DNA of 64,000 nt from Leucobacter chromiireducens subsp. chromiireducens (lineage in GTDB: Bacteria; Actinomycetota; Actinomycetes; Actinomycetales; Microbacteriaceae): positions 124,001 to 188,000 of the forward strand of contig NZ_QYAD01000004.1 in NCBI RefSeq assembly GCF_016758255.1, written 5' to 3'. Positions 1 through 11,730 of the stretch are shown here, one piece after another (the stretch's first letter is position 1; every line of letters starts with the position of its first letter). The position numbers and the translations under genes were made by a program. The notes below the pieces were generated by a model. It searched no databases, was not told the DNA's origin, and was given only the letters and a program-made list of their open reading frames with translations.

Positions 1-407
1 GCCATGAACGCACCGCGCCACACGGCGGCAAGCTCGGGCTGCGCTCCCGTCGTGAGCCGGTTCGGCAAACCACGGATCTGCCGGCGGCGAGGATCAAGCA
101 GGCCAAGCTGGCGAGCAAGCGTCTCACCGTCCAGTACACGAACGAGGAACTGCGGTGCGCCCGGGCGGGTGCTCGACGGAGGCAGCTGCTTGGCCTCGGA
201 GCGCACGCCGTACAGTTCGGCGAGGTCCTTGCGGACCCGCTGCACGATCTGTGGAGTGTGGAGCTCCGCCTCGAGCGCAATGCGCCCGGAAATGGTGTGG
301 AGTCCGCCAGCCAGGCGGAGGATCGTTGCGACCTCGGCGACACGCTCTCCAGTGCGCTGGACGGGGAAACGTACCAGCTCACTCTTCACCTCAAGGGTCG
401 ACAGCAC
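1..407 (-). CDS. whiA: WhiA, sporulation/cell-division regulator (N-terminal part, cut by window edge)
   Basis: Reading the minus strand from a GTG at 407, the protein starts MLSTLEVKSELVRF and continues through RLAGGLHTISGRIALEAEL, the N-terminal LAGLIDADG-like fold of WhiA; about 135 residues are present before the left edge. WhiA is a DNA-binding regulator found across Gram-positives. GTG is chosen because an in-frame stop lies five codons upstream and a GAGAGGA ribosome-binding site sits just before it. It lies 62 bp downstream of rapZ on the same strand. The yvcK gene that usually sits between rapZ and whiA is absent here. Confidence 0.93.
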   Translation of the reverse strand, partial: MLSTLEVKSELVRFPVQRTGERVAEVATILRLAGGLHTISGRIALEAELHTPQIVQRVRKDLAELYGVRSEAKQLPPSSTRPGAPQFLVRVLDGETLARQLGLLDPRRRQIRGLPNRLTTGAQPELAAVWRGAFM

Positions 408-469
408 GAATGAGTCCTCTCAAAAATCAGGATATGGGAAGGCGGGGCGCCGAAGCAGCGCTGCAGAAT

Positions 470-1348
470 CTACTCGCGACCGAGGTCGCGGTGGCGCAGA
501 CTGACACTGACGCCCGGAAGGCCCGCGAGTCGATCAGCGAGCTCGCGTGCGGTGGCGACAGAACGATGTTTGCCGCCGGTGCATCCTACCGCGAGTGAGG
601 CGTGTCGCTTGTTCTCGCGCTGGAAGCCAGCAAGCACCGGAGTGAGCGCTGCAACGTAGTTGTCGAGGAATTCCGTTGCGCCGTCACGACTCAGAACGTA
701 GTCCTTGACTTCCGCGTCAACTCCGGTGAGAGCGCGCAGCTCAGGCTCCCAAAACGGGTTCGGGAGGAAGCGCATATCGACCATCAGGTCCACGTCTGTG
801 GGCGCACCGTACTTGAAGCCGAAGCTCACCACCGACAGCTGCAGGCCGGGCGTGTTGTCGTCGGAGAAAAGTTCCCGTGTAGCCGTCGAAAGATCGTGCA
901 CGTTGTAGCGCGAGGTATCGATCACTACGTCGCTCGAAGCGCGCAACTCTTGCAGCCGATCACGCTCCAAACGAATGCCCTCGAGCAGGCTGCCGGCCTC
1001 GGCCTGGAAGGGGTGCGGACGCCGGACAGACTCATAGCGTCGAACGAGAATCTCATCGGTAGCGTCTAGGAACACCACACGAACGGTGGCATTCTCGCGA
1101 AGCTCAGTGACGGTGTGCTGAATATCGGCGAACAGGTCACGACCACGAACATCAACGACCGCGGCGATCTTTGGCAGCGCCCCGCCCGAGCGGTCTGCCA
1201 TGTCAGCCAGGGTCTTCAGCATCGTGAGCGGGAGGTTGTCGACAACGTACCAGCCCAGGTCTTCGAGGGTGTTGGCGACGGTGCTTCGACCGGCCCCTGA
1301 CATCCCCGTCACGATCAGTATCTCCTGCGTGGATTCCACCTCGCTCAT
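470..1348 (-). CDS. rapZ: RapZ family RNase adapter / nucleotide-binding protein
   Basis: A 292-residue protein of normal RapZ (YvcJ) length. The N-terminal P-loop GMSGAGRS is at residues 15-22, and the conserved C-terminal domain carries VGCTGGKHRSV. Family members bind nucleotides; in enterics RapZ directs RNase E to a small RNA, while in actinobacteria the role is less defined. The ATG start overlaps the uvrC stop by 4 bp (1345-1348), so translation is probably coupled within a uvrA-uvrC-rapZ-whiA run. Confidence 0.95.
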   Translation of the reverse strand: MSEVESTQEILIVTGMSGAGRSTVANTLEDLGWYVVDNLPLTMLKTLADMADRSGGALPKIAAVVDVRGRDLFADIQHTVTELRENATVRVVFLDATDEILVRRYESVRRPHPFQAEAGSLLEGIRLERDRLQELRASSDVVIDTSRYNVHDLSTATRELFSDDNTPGLQLSVVSFGFKYGAPTDVDLMVDMRFLPNPFWEPELRALTGVDAEVKDYVLSRDGATEFLDNYVAALTPVLAGFQRENKRHASLAVGCTGGKHRSVATARELADRLAGLPGVSVSLRHRDLGRE

Positions 1349-3392
1349 GCGCTTCCCTCCTCGCCCGGCTCCGTCGTGGATGCCGTCTCCAGCTTAGCGT
1401 CAGCCACATCACTCGAAGCAGAATCCGCTGGCACCTCCCCGAGGTGCGCTCGCACCTGTTCGGCGAGCCTGGGCCCGAGCCCGGGCGCCGCAGAGAGCTC
1501 CTCAAGACTTGCAGCCCGCAGACGCGCTACGGAGCCGAAGTATTTGAGCAGGCCCTGCACTCGCTTCGGTCCAAGGCCCGGGATCTCCGAAAGTTGGCTC
1601 GCAATCGCCGTGCTGCGTCGCTGCCGCTGGAAGGTGATCGCGAAGCGGTGCGCCTCGTCGCGCACGCGCTGCACGAGGAACAGCGCCTCACTCGTGCGCG
1701 GCAAAATGACAGGGAACGGATCATCGGGCAGCCAGAGCTCTTCGAGTCGCTTGGCGACGCCACACAGCGCGATGTCCGTGATTCCCGCCTCCCGCAACGC
1801 GCGGGCGGCTGCCTTCACCTGCGGCTCCCCACCGTCAACGATGAGGAGCTGTGGGCGATCGCGATAGATCCCGCTCGGCTGCTCGCCAGCTTCGCGGGCG
1901 GCGTTCAACTGTGCAGCGCGGCGTGAGATCACCTGGTAAATCGAGTCGGTATCGTCGGTGGTCTCTTCGATCCGGTACTTGCGATATGCCCCCTTCGCGG
2001 GAAGCCCGTCTTCGAACACGACAAGGGAGGCCACCACCCCGGTGCCCTGCAGGTGCGAGACGTCCACACACTCGATCCGAAGTGGCGCCTCAACCATGCC
2101 GAGCGCGCGCTGCAGCTCGGCGAGCGCGTCCGTACGCGCCGTGAGGTCGGCGGCTCGCTTGAGCTTGTGCCTGATGAGGTGCTCACCAGCGTTCAGCACC
2201 GCGCGCTCCATGAGCTGTACCTTTTCGCCACGCTCGGGTACGCGCACGCGGACCCTGCCGCGCCGGGGACGCTTCGCGCTGAGCGCGTTCTCGAGCGCTT
2301 CGGAGCCCTCGGGCAGCAGCGGGACAAGAATCTCGGGCGGGGGCTCGCGCTCCCCCTCGTACGCCGACTGGACAACCTGTTCGAGCAGCGTGCTCGGCGA
2401 ATCGTCGAGCTCAACGTCGACGATCCAGCTGCGCTCACCGCGAATGCGCCCCCCGCGAATGATGAACTGGTGAGCCGCAGCCGCGAGCTCATCGGCCCGC
2501 AAACCGAACACGTCGAGGTTCACGTCGTGCCCGAGCACCACCGCGTTCTTCTCGAGCACGTGCTGCACGGCCTGCACCTGATCACGGAGCCGCGCTGCCT
2601 CCTCGTAGCGCTGCTCGAGTGCCGCCTCGCGCATCCCGTGTTGCAGTGCCCGCAGGTGGCTCGTGTCTCCGCCTGCGAGGAACGCGACGAGCTCCTCGAC
2701 TCGCGCCCGGTGATCCTCAATCGAGATGAGCTGCGAACACGGGCCGTGGCACCGGCCGATCTGCCCCGCGAGGCAGGGACGACCGCTCGACATCGCACGT
2801 TTGTAATCGGCGTCGTTGCAGGTGCGAATCGGAAACGCCTGCTGCAGCAGCCCCGTCGTCTCGCGCAGCGCCCACACCTTGGGGTACGGGCCGAAATACC
2901 GGGCACCGCGAATCTTCTCGTTGCGGGTGATGATCAGCCGCGGCGACTCCTCGCGCAGGGTGACCGCGAGGTACGGATAGGTCTTGTCGTCCTTGAACTG
3001 GACGTTGAACGGTGGCTTGAACTCCGTGATCCACGTGTGCTCGAGCACGAGAGACTCGGTGTCGGTGGCGACAACGGTCCAGTCCAGTTTCGCCGCGAGC
3101 GCCAGCATGCGCCGGGTCCGCGGCATGAGTGAGTGCAGCGGCTGGAAGTAGTTTGCGAGCCTGGCCCGAAGGTTTTTCGCCTTTCCGATGTACAGCACGC
3201 GGCCGTACTTGTCGCTGAAGCGATAGACGCCCGGCGAGGTCGGGATCTCGCCCTGCGCAGGCCGGAACGACGCGCGGTTGTCCGTGATCCCGATCTCCGA
3301 GGTCACAGAATCTGCGCTCGCGTTCCTCCCCGCAGGCTCCCCGTCGGCCGGGGCGGCTGCGTGCGGTCCCTCAATGCCCCCTGAGGCGGCGA

Positions 3393-3396
<4 letters not shown>
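1345..3396 (-). CDS. uvrC: UvrABC system protein C (excinuclease subunit C)
   Basis: UvrC makes the two incisions flanking a lesion in nucleotide excision repair. In order: a GIY-YIG nuclease domain (PGVYRF at about residue 55, [12 protein letters not shown] at about 69-80), a UVR motif that meets UvrB ([11 protein letters not shown]), the RNase H-like second nuclease domain ([11 protein letters not shown]) and a tandem helix-hairpin-helix tail ([18 protein letters not shown]). The GTG start overlaps the uvrA stop as GTGA. At 683 aa it has about 45 extra N-terminal residues relative to relatives that begin shortly before the GIY-YIG fold, so an internal GTG at 3306 is an alternative start. 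Confidence 0.96.
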
Positions 3397-6332
<2,936 letters not shown>

Positions 6333-6363
6333 CCCACCATCTTATGCTGCACTGACTGGAAAT

Positions 6364-6379
6364 TCGAACATATGTGCGA
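6364..6379 (-). promoter_or_regulatory. LexA (SOS) box-like site upstream of uvrA
   Basis: The 16-mer TCGAACATATGTGCGA matches the Gram-positive/actinobacterial LexA consensus CGAAC-N4-GTTCG in one half exactly and differs by one base (GTGCG) in the other. It lies 32-47 bp before the uvrA start, where a repressor would cover the promoter. That uvrA is SOS-controlled is established for many bacteria; binding here is inference. Confidence 0.6.
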
Positions 6380-6515
6380 TGGGTCGCGCGGCGCTCGCGA
6401 CGCCCTGAGCGAACCGACCTCGCGCATGAAGGGGCTTCCCGTGCCCCACCCTGGCAGGAAACATACGGGTGTGACAGGGTGGAGGGTGCACAAACATCAG
6501 ACGATTGAGGTCCCC

Positions 6516-7385
6516 ATGAGCACTCCCGAGTCCCCCGCCGCCGCTCCCGCAGCAGCAGCAGCGCCGACGCGCGCCGCACGCACCGCGCGGCCGCAAATCG
6601 TACTCGAGGTGCTCGAACGCGTTCAGCTCTCCCGTCACCTCGTGCGCATCGTCGCCGGCGGTCCAGGGGTCGCGCAGATTGAGCCGAACGGAAAGACGGA
6701 CGCGTACAGCAAGATGCTGTTCACGCAGCCCGATACGCCGCTGAAACCGCCGTACGATCTCGATGCGCTGCGGGAGGAACTGAGCCCGGAGCAGATGCCC
6801 TCGACGCGCACCTACTCGATCCGGCGCTTTGATCTCGACGCCGGAGAGATTTGGATCGACTTCGTGACCCACGGCGAAGCGGGAGTCGCAGGGCCCTGGG
6901 CTGACCGCGCGCAGCCGGGCGACGCTGTCGTTCTCCGTGGCATCGGCGGTGGCTATGCCCCCGACCCCACCGCGGATTGGCACCTCCTGGCGGGCGATGA
7001 GGCCGCCATCCCCGCGATCGCGGCGGCGCTTGAGGCCATGCCGCGCGACGCGGTCGGCACCGCTCTCATCGAGGTGGGCGGCCCGGAGGACGAGCTTTCC
7101 CTCGACGCCCCCACCGGAATCAACGTCACCTGGCTGCATCGCGGTGACGCCGAAGCCGGCACCTCAACAGTGCTTGTCGATGCGGTACGCGCTGCAACGT
7201 GGCTGCCCGGCCGTGTGCAGGTGTTCGTGCACGGCGAGCGGGGGGCGATGAAGGCGCTGCGGCCGTACTTCACCGACGAGCGCGGCCTGGACCGCGCACA
7301 GCTGTCCCTTTCGCCGTACTGGGCCTACGGCCGTCGTGAGGACGCTTTCCAGGCGGAGAAGCGCGAGCCGATCGGCCAGGTCTGA
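6516..7385 (+). CDS. Siderophore-interacting protein (ferric-siderophore reductase, SIP family)
   Basis: A 289-residue flavoprotein of the ViuB/SIP family, which uses NAD(P)H and FAD to release iron from ferric siderophores in the cytoplasm. Visible are the FAD-binding stretch RTYSIRRFD followed by GPWADRAQPGD, a nucleotide-binding half ending in GERGAMKALRPYF, and the family tail YWAYGRREDAF. ATG 6516 is preferred over upstream in-frame starts because the family begins close to VLEVLERVQLSRHLVRI and the extra upstream residues look non-coding. The N-terminus carries an Ala/Pro-rich stretch of about 20 residues. No DtxR/IdeR-type iron box is obvious upstream. Confidence 0.9.
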   Translation: MSTPESPAAAPAAAAAPTRAARTARPQIVLEVLERVQLSRHLVRIVAGGPGVAQIEPNGKTDAYSKMLFTQPDTPLKPPYDLDALREELSPEQMPSTRTYSIRRFDLDAGEIWIDFVTHGEAGVAGPWADRAQPGDAVVLRGIGGGYAPDPTADWHLLAGDEAAIPAIAAALEAMPRDAVGTALIEVGGPEDELSLDAPTGINVTWLHRGDAEAGTSTVLVDAVRAATWLPGRVQVFVHGERGAMKALRPYFTDERGLDRAQLSLSPYWAYGRREDAFQAEKREPIGQV

Positions 7386-7436
7386 ACTTTTCGGGGCGCC
7401 TGGTCTTCTGCGCCGCGTGAGCACCCGCGCTCACGA

Positions 7437-7476
7437 ACGCGTGATGGCCGTTTTCTTCAAGACGGCCATCACGCGT
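7437..7476 (+). terminator. Perfect 15-bp hairpin between the SIP and VOC genes
   Basis: Arms 7437-7451 and 7462-7476 are exact inverse complements (ACGCGTGATGGCCGT), with a 10-nt loop TTTCTTCAAG. It follows the SIP stop by about 50 bp. No U-tract follows, as is usual for high-GC actinobacterial terminators. A shorter hairpin (CGTGAG/CTCACG) precedes it at about 7415-7435. The right arm ends only 17 bp before the next start codon. Confidence 0.75.
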
Positions 7477-7481
7477 GAGCG

Positions 7482-7487
7482 TACGCT
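7482..7487 (+). promoter_or_regulatory. Probable -10 box giving a leaderless VOC mRNA
   Basis: TACGCT fits the TANNNT -10 pattern and ends 6 nt before the ATG at 7494, so transcription should begin at or next to the start codon. No Shine-Dalgarno sequence is visible. No convincing -35 is seen. Confidence 0.45.
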
Positions 7488-7493
7488 TGCCGC

Positions 7494-7895
7494 ATGACAC
7501 TCGCACTGAACTTCATCGGCATCGTCACGAGCGACCTCTCGGCCTCGCTCGCCTTTTATCGCACGCTTGGTCTCGACATTCCCGAGGGGCTCGACGCGGA
7601 ACCCCACGTGGAGGTGACGCTCCCGGGCGGTACCACGCTCGCGTGGGATCCGCTCACTACGATCCACAGCTTCAATCCCGACTTCGTGCTGCCGACTGGC
7701 CCGGGCCGCATCGGCTTCGCGTGCGAGGCGGACTCCCCCGCCGCGGTTGATGCCGCGTACGCCGAGGTCACCGCTCGCTTCCCCGCCGCTGCCGCAACCG
7801 CCCCCTGGGATGCGCCGTGGGGCCAGCGCTACGCCACCGTGCACGACCCCGACGGCAACGCGGTCGATCTCTACGCGCCGCTCCCCGCGGCGTAG
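7494..7895 (+). CDS. VOC (glyoxalase/bleomycin-resistance-like) family protein
   Basis: A 133-residue single VOC module: beta-alpha-beta start LNFIGIVTSDLSASLAFYRTLGL, then DPDGNAVDLYAPL at the C-terminus, the usual edge strand with a metal-ligand-type Asp/Glu region. VOC proteins include dioxygenases, isomerases and antibiotic-binding proteins; the substrate cannot be told from sequence. The 3' end overlaps the convergent AraC-type regulator gene by 25 bp. The nearby AraC-type gene is a possible regulator by position only. Confidence 0.88.
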   Translation: MTLALNFIGIVTSDLSASLAFYRTLGLDIPEGLDAEPHVEVTLPGGTTLAWDPLTTIHSFNPDFVLPTGPGRIGFACEADSPAAVDAAYAEVTARFPAAAATAPWDAPWGQRYATVHDPDGNAVDLYAPLPAA

Positions 7896-8689
7896 CGTGA
7901 GACTCGCCCCGGGGTGGTGCCCGCGATGTCGCGCAGCTCGCGGGTGAGGTGAGCCTGGTCGGCATAGCCCCCACGCGCGGCGACGTCCACGACCGGCACT
8001 CCGCCGCGGAGCAGCTCATGCGCGCGTTCCGCGCGGAGCACCCGTCGCAGGCTCGTGAATCCATAGCCGAAGCCCTCCGTCATCCGCCGTCGAAAGTGGC
8101 GCTCGGACACCCCGAACTCACCCGCCACCGCAGCCGCGGGGGCGCCACTCGCCGCTGCGCTGCGCACCGCGGAGCGCCAGTGCCGCTGCTCCGCGAGCAC
8201 GGGAGCGTAGGCGCGCTGCAACGCGGCCGCTGCAGCCTGAACCGCACGAGCTTGCGCCTCACCGGGCAGGCGGGAGGCCGTGTCGCCCGCCTGACCTGCT
8301 TCTACAACCGCGCCACGGACACGCCGGAGGAGACTCAGCGCGGAGCGCAGCTGGAGCGGGCTGAGCACCGCCGTCCCGGCGAGCTGCGCATCGCGAAGCG
8401 GCGCCGCGGACTGCGAGAGCGCGAGGCCGGCAGCCCCGGGGTCAAAACGCACCCCCACGGTGACCCCGGATCGGGATCCCTGCACGCGGAGAGCGCGTGT
8501 CGACGGGCCGGCGACGAGCAGCGAGTCATCACGGAGGATGAGGTCGGCGCTCCCATCCGCCGCGATGATCCGACCGCCAGCCTCTCCACCAGTCGCCCCA
8601 CCAGCCTCACCATCAGAGAATGACGCTGGATGCTCCGCGTGAGCCCACCAGAGCGTCCCCACTGCGGGGACTCGGAGTTCGTGGTACAC
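7871..8689 (-). CDS. AraC-family transcriptional regulator
   Basis: 272 residues. The C-terminal AraC/XylS DNA-binding domain has two helix-turn-helix units, AAAVAGEFGVSERHFRRRM and VVDVAARGGYADQAHLTRELRDIAGTTPGRV. The N-terminal part (HELRVPAVGTLWW, with VGVRFDPGAAGLAL) resembles the DUF6597-type sensor domain common in actinobacterial AraC proteins. It is convergent with the VOC gene and overlaps it by 25 bp; uvrB ends 16 bp from its start codon side. Its ligand is unknown. Confidence 0.9.
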   Translation of the reverse strand: MYHELRVPAVGTLWWAHAEHPASFSDGEAGGATGGEAGGRIIAADGSADLILRDDSLLVAGPSTRALRVQGSRSGVTVGVRFDPGAAGLALSQSAAPLRDAQLAGTAVLSPLQLRSALSLLRRVRGAVVEAGQAGDTASRLPGEAQARAVQAAAAALQRAYAPVLAEQRHWRSAVRSAAASGAPAAAVAGEFGVSERHFRRRMTEGFGYGFTSLRRVLRAERAHELLRGGVPVVDVAARGGYADQAHLTRELRDIAGTTPGRVSRYAAGSGA

Positions 8690-8704
8690 GACCGCGCCGA
8701 GCGC

Positions 8705-10795
8705 TTAGAGGTGCCCGGCGGCGTCCATGCTCCGCAGCTCTCGCTTCAGCTCAGACACCTCGTCGCGCAGTCGCGCCGCGAGCTCAAACTTCAGCTCCTC
8801 GGCGGCCGCGAGCATCTGCTCTGTGAGATCACCGATCAGCTCCTCAAGCTTCGCCGAGCCCTCGGCCGCGATCGCGCCGGCGCGCGCCGCGGCCTTGCCC
8901 TTCGCACGCTGCGGCGAATCGCCCTTGCGCTGGGAATGCGCGCCCGTCCGTGAGAGCACGTCCTCCGTGTCAGCAGCCTCTCGCGCGAGCATCTCGGTGA
9001 TGTCGCCGATCTTCTTGCGCAGCGGCTGTGGATCGATGCCGTGCTCCGTGTTGTACGCGACCTGGATCTCGCGACGACGATTCGTCTCGTCAATTGCTTC
9101 GCGCATGGAGCGGGTGATCTTGTCGGCGTACATGTGCACTTGCCCGGAAACGTTTCGTGCCGCGCGGCCGATCGTCTGAATGAGCGAGGTACTGGAGCGG
9201 AGGAACCCCTCCTTGTCGGCGTCGAGGATCGCCACCAGCGAGACCTCGGGCAGGTCGAGGCCCTCACGCAGCAGGTTGATGCCGACGAGCACGTCGTAGA
9301 CCCCCGCGCGTAGCTCGGTCAGCAGCTCGACGCGGCGCAGCGTATCGACATCGGAGTGCAAGTAGCGCACGCGCACCCCCGCCTCCTCCATGAAGGTGGT
9401 GAGCTGCTCGGCCATCTTCTTCGTGAGGGTCGTGACGAGCACGCGCTCATCGCGCTCTGCTCGGACGCGCACTTCCTCGAGCAGATCATCGATCTGCCCC
9501 TCACTCGGCTTCACAATGATTTCGGGGTCGATCAATCCGGTCGGGCGGATGATCTGCTCAACGATGCCGTCTGCCCGCTCGAGCTCGTACTTGCCCGGGG
9601 TGGCCGACAGATACACGATCTGGCCCACCCGATCGTTGAACTCGCCGAAGGTGAGCGGCCGGTTGTCGAGCGCGCTCGGCAGCCGGAACCCATGATCGAC
9701 GAGCGTGCGCTTGCGTGATGCATCGCCCTCATACATCGCACCGATCTGCGGCACCGTGACGTGCGACTCGTCGATGACCACCAGGAAATCGTCCGGGAAG
9801 TAGTCGAGCAAGCAGTGCGGCGCCTCGCCCTTCTCACGTCCGTCGATGTGACGCGAGTAGTTCTCGATGCCCGAGCAGAACCCGATCTGTTCCATCATCT
9901 CGAGGTCAAAGGTGGTGCGCATGCGCAGCCTCTGCTCTTCTACCAGCTTGTTCTGTCGCTTCAGCTCGTCGAGCCGAGCGTCGAGCTCGTCGGAGATGGT
10001 GCCCATCGCTCGGTTCATCACCTCGCGGCTTGCAACGTAGTGCGAGCCAGGGAACACCGAGACGGTCTCGACCTGCTTGATCACATCGCCCGTGACTGGG
10101 TGTAGGTAGTACAGCGCCTCGATCTCGTCACCGAAGAACTCGATGCGGATCGCGAGCTCCTCGTACATCGGGATGATCTCGACCGTGTCGCCCCGAACGC
10201 GGAAGTTGCCGCGCACAAACTCGATGTCGTTGCGCTGGTACTGCATGTCCACGAAGCGCCGCAGCAGCACATCGCGATTCAGCACGTCCCCCACCACGAG
10301 CGGCACCATTGCCTCGTAGTACTCCTCGGGCTTGCCGAGACCGTAGATGCACGAGACGGTCGAGACGACGACGGTGTCACGCCGACTGAGGAGCGCGTTC
10401 GTCGTAGAGTGACGCAGCCGTTCTACCTCCGCGTTCACGGAGGAGTCCTTCTCGATGAACGTGTCCGTCTGCGGTACGTACGCTTCCGGCTGGTAGTAGT
10501 CGTAGTAGCTCACGAAGTACTCAACCGAGTTGTTCGGCATGAGCTGACGGAACTCGCTCGCGAGCTGCGCGGCGAGCGTCTTATTGTGGGCGAGGATGAG
10601 CGTGGGGCGCTGCACCGCCTCGATGAGCCAAGCGGTCGTCGCCGACTTGCCCGTACCCGTTGCACCGAGGAGCACAACATCGGTCTCACCAGCGTTAATT
10701 CGGTCGGCAAGCTCTGCGATTGCCTTGGGCTGATCGCCGCTCGGCTCGTACTCGCTGATCACCTCGAAGGGGCGGACGCTGCGCGTAGGTTCCAT
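8705..10795 (-). CDS. uvrB: UvrABC system protein B (excinuclease subunit B)
   Basis: The helicase-like DNA-damage verification subunit, 696 aa from the chosen start [10 protein letters not shown]. Walker A GATGTGKS is at residues 44-51, the DNA-clamping beta-hairpin region is [14 protein letters not shown], the DEAD-like box is [12 protein letters not shown], motif VI is QTIGRAARN, and a C-terminal UVR domain ([15 protein letters not shown]) contacts UvrC. An in-frame ATG ten codons upstream (10825) exists, but the -10-like TAGTCT at 10803-10808 lies between the two and the conserved protein begins at MEPTR, so 10795 is favoured. It is unlinked to uvrA/uvrC here. Confidence 0.95.
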   Translation of the reverse strand: MEPTRSVRPFEVISEYEPSGDQPKAIAELADRINAGETDVVLLGATGTGKSATTAWLIEAVQRPTLILAHNKTLAAQLASEFRQLMPNNSVEYFVSYYDYYQPEAYVPQTDTFIEKDSSVNAEVERLRHSTTNALLSRRDTVVVSTVSCIYGLGKPEEYYEAMVPLVVGDVLNRDVLLRRFVDMQYQRNDIEFVRGNFRVRGDTVEIIPMYEELAIRIEFFGDEIEALYYLHPVTGDVIKQVETVSVFPGSHYVASREVMNRAMGTISDELDARLDELKRQNKLVEEQRLRMRTTFDLEMMEQIGFCSGIENYSRHIDGREKGEAPHCLLDYFPDDFLVVIDESHVTVPQIGAMYEGDASRKRTLVDHGFRLPSALDNRPLTFGEFNDRVGQIVYLSATPGKYELERADGIVEQIIRPTGLIDPEIIVKPSEGQIDDLLEEVRVRAERDERVLVTTLTKKMAEQLTTFMEEAGVRVRYLHSDVDTLRRVELLTELRAGVYDVLVGINLLREGLDLPEVSLVAILDADKEGFLRSSTSLIQTIGRAARNVSGQVHMYADKITRSMREAIDETNRRREIQVAYNTEHGIDPQPLRKKIGDITEMLAREAADTEDVLSRTGAHSQRKGDSPQRAKGKAAARAGAIAAEGSAKLEELIGDLTEQMLAAAEELKFELAARLRDEVSELKRELRSMDAAGHL

Positions 10796-10808
10796 ACCAA
10801 AAAGACTA
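10796..10808 (-). promoter_or_regulatory. Probable -10 and leaderless start for uvrB
   Basis: On the minus strand TAGTCT (10808-10803) is followed by 7 nt and then the ATG at 10795, a spacing that places the transcription start on the A of ATG. No ribosome-binding site precedes this ATG, consistent with leaderless initiation. No LexA-like box was found here, unlike uvrA. Confidence 0.45.
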
Positions 10809-10934
10809 ACGCCACCCTCTGACATTCAGATCGGGATCCGCGCACAGCTGATCTCACCTCTCCGCAGAATCCGCGCGCCCGCGCGTGCTAGCCTGGCGTT
10901 CCCGCCGAGCACACCACGAGAATTGAGGCACCGG

Positions 10935-11462
10935 GTGAAACTCGCAGAAGCGCTTGCGCTCCGCGCTGATACGCAGAAGCGCATCGCACAGCTCCGAGCA
11001 CGCATCGTCGCAAACGCGCGCTACCAGGAGGGCGAGGAACCCTCGGAGGACGCGAAGGCGCTGCTCGCCGAGGCCGCGCTCGCTGTCGGTGAGCTCGAGC
11101 AGCTGGTCCGCAGCATCAACGCCACGAACTCAGCGATCGAGGTCGCGCTCCCAACGGCACCCACGCGCAGTTCGGGCGGCCGCCGGCGAGAGGCGGGCGC
11201 AACGGAGGCGAAGACCGTCACCATGACCGACGCGCTCGCGCTCCGCGATAGCCTGCGCATGCGCCACGCGATCCTCGTCGAGGCTGCGGAGGCCGCACAG
11301 GGCAGTGGCGCGTACCGTCAGATGCGCTCGGAGCTCCGCGAGCTCAGTGCCCTCGAGGTGCCGACGCTCCGCACGCAGGCAGACGCGCTGGCCCGCGAGT
11401 TGCGTGAGCTTGATGCGCGCGTGCAGCAGGCGAACTGGGCGCACGAGCTCCTCGGAGACTAG
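10935..11462 (+). CDS. DIP1984 family protein (helical, unknown function)
   Basis: 175 residues, almost entirely predicted helix, rich in Ala, Glu, Arg and Leu, with heptad-like stretches suggesting coiled coils. It starts VKLAEALALRADTQKRIAQLR and includes NARYQEGEEPSEDA and LRMRHAILVEAAEAA, the hallmarks of the DIP1984/septicolysin-like family of actinobacteria and firmicutes. GTG 10935 with GAGG upstream is preferred to the TTG four codons earlier. Function is unknown; no signal peptide or membrane segment is seen. Confidence 0.85.
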   Translation: MKLAEALALRADTQKRIAQLRARIVANARYQEGEEPSEDAKALLAEAALAVGELEQLVRSINATNSAIEVALPTAPTRSSGGRRREAGATEAKTVTMTDALALRDSLRMRHAILVEAAEAAQGSGAYRQMRSELRELSALEVPTLRTQADALARELRELDARVQQANWAHELLGD

Positions 11463-11730
11463 CCGCCGGGGCGGCGGAGTCCGCCCGGCGCAGTGTACGA
11501 CACAACTTCACACAGCGGAGTCGGTACCGACTCGATCAGCGGGCACACCCCGCGCCAGACGGGCAAATCTGGCTCTTGCAGGGCAGCGGGCAGCCCACCA
11601 CACACAGTGCAGCCCAGCACTGTGCACATGTGACCAGCCACCGCGCACCGCGCACTACCGCGTGTCGAGATCGAGTCGGGAGGGTGGGATCGGGGACTCT
11701 CCGCGTCTGATACGCCGCATTCGGTGCGGC

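Noticed and set aside
2053-3132. 359-codon frame antisense to uvrC, and many similar long antisense frames
   Set aside because: High GC content keeps the antisense frames open; their Arg/His/Leu-rich translations show no domains, and the opposite strand carries well-conserved genes.
11463-11730. Possible small genes in the gap between the DIP1984 and YcaQ-like genes
   Set aside because: Only a weak CCGCC/GGCGG hairpin near 11463-11477 and short frames without features are present.
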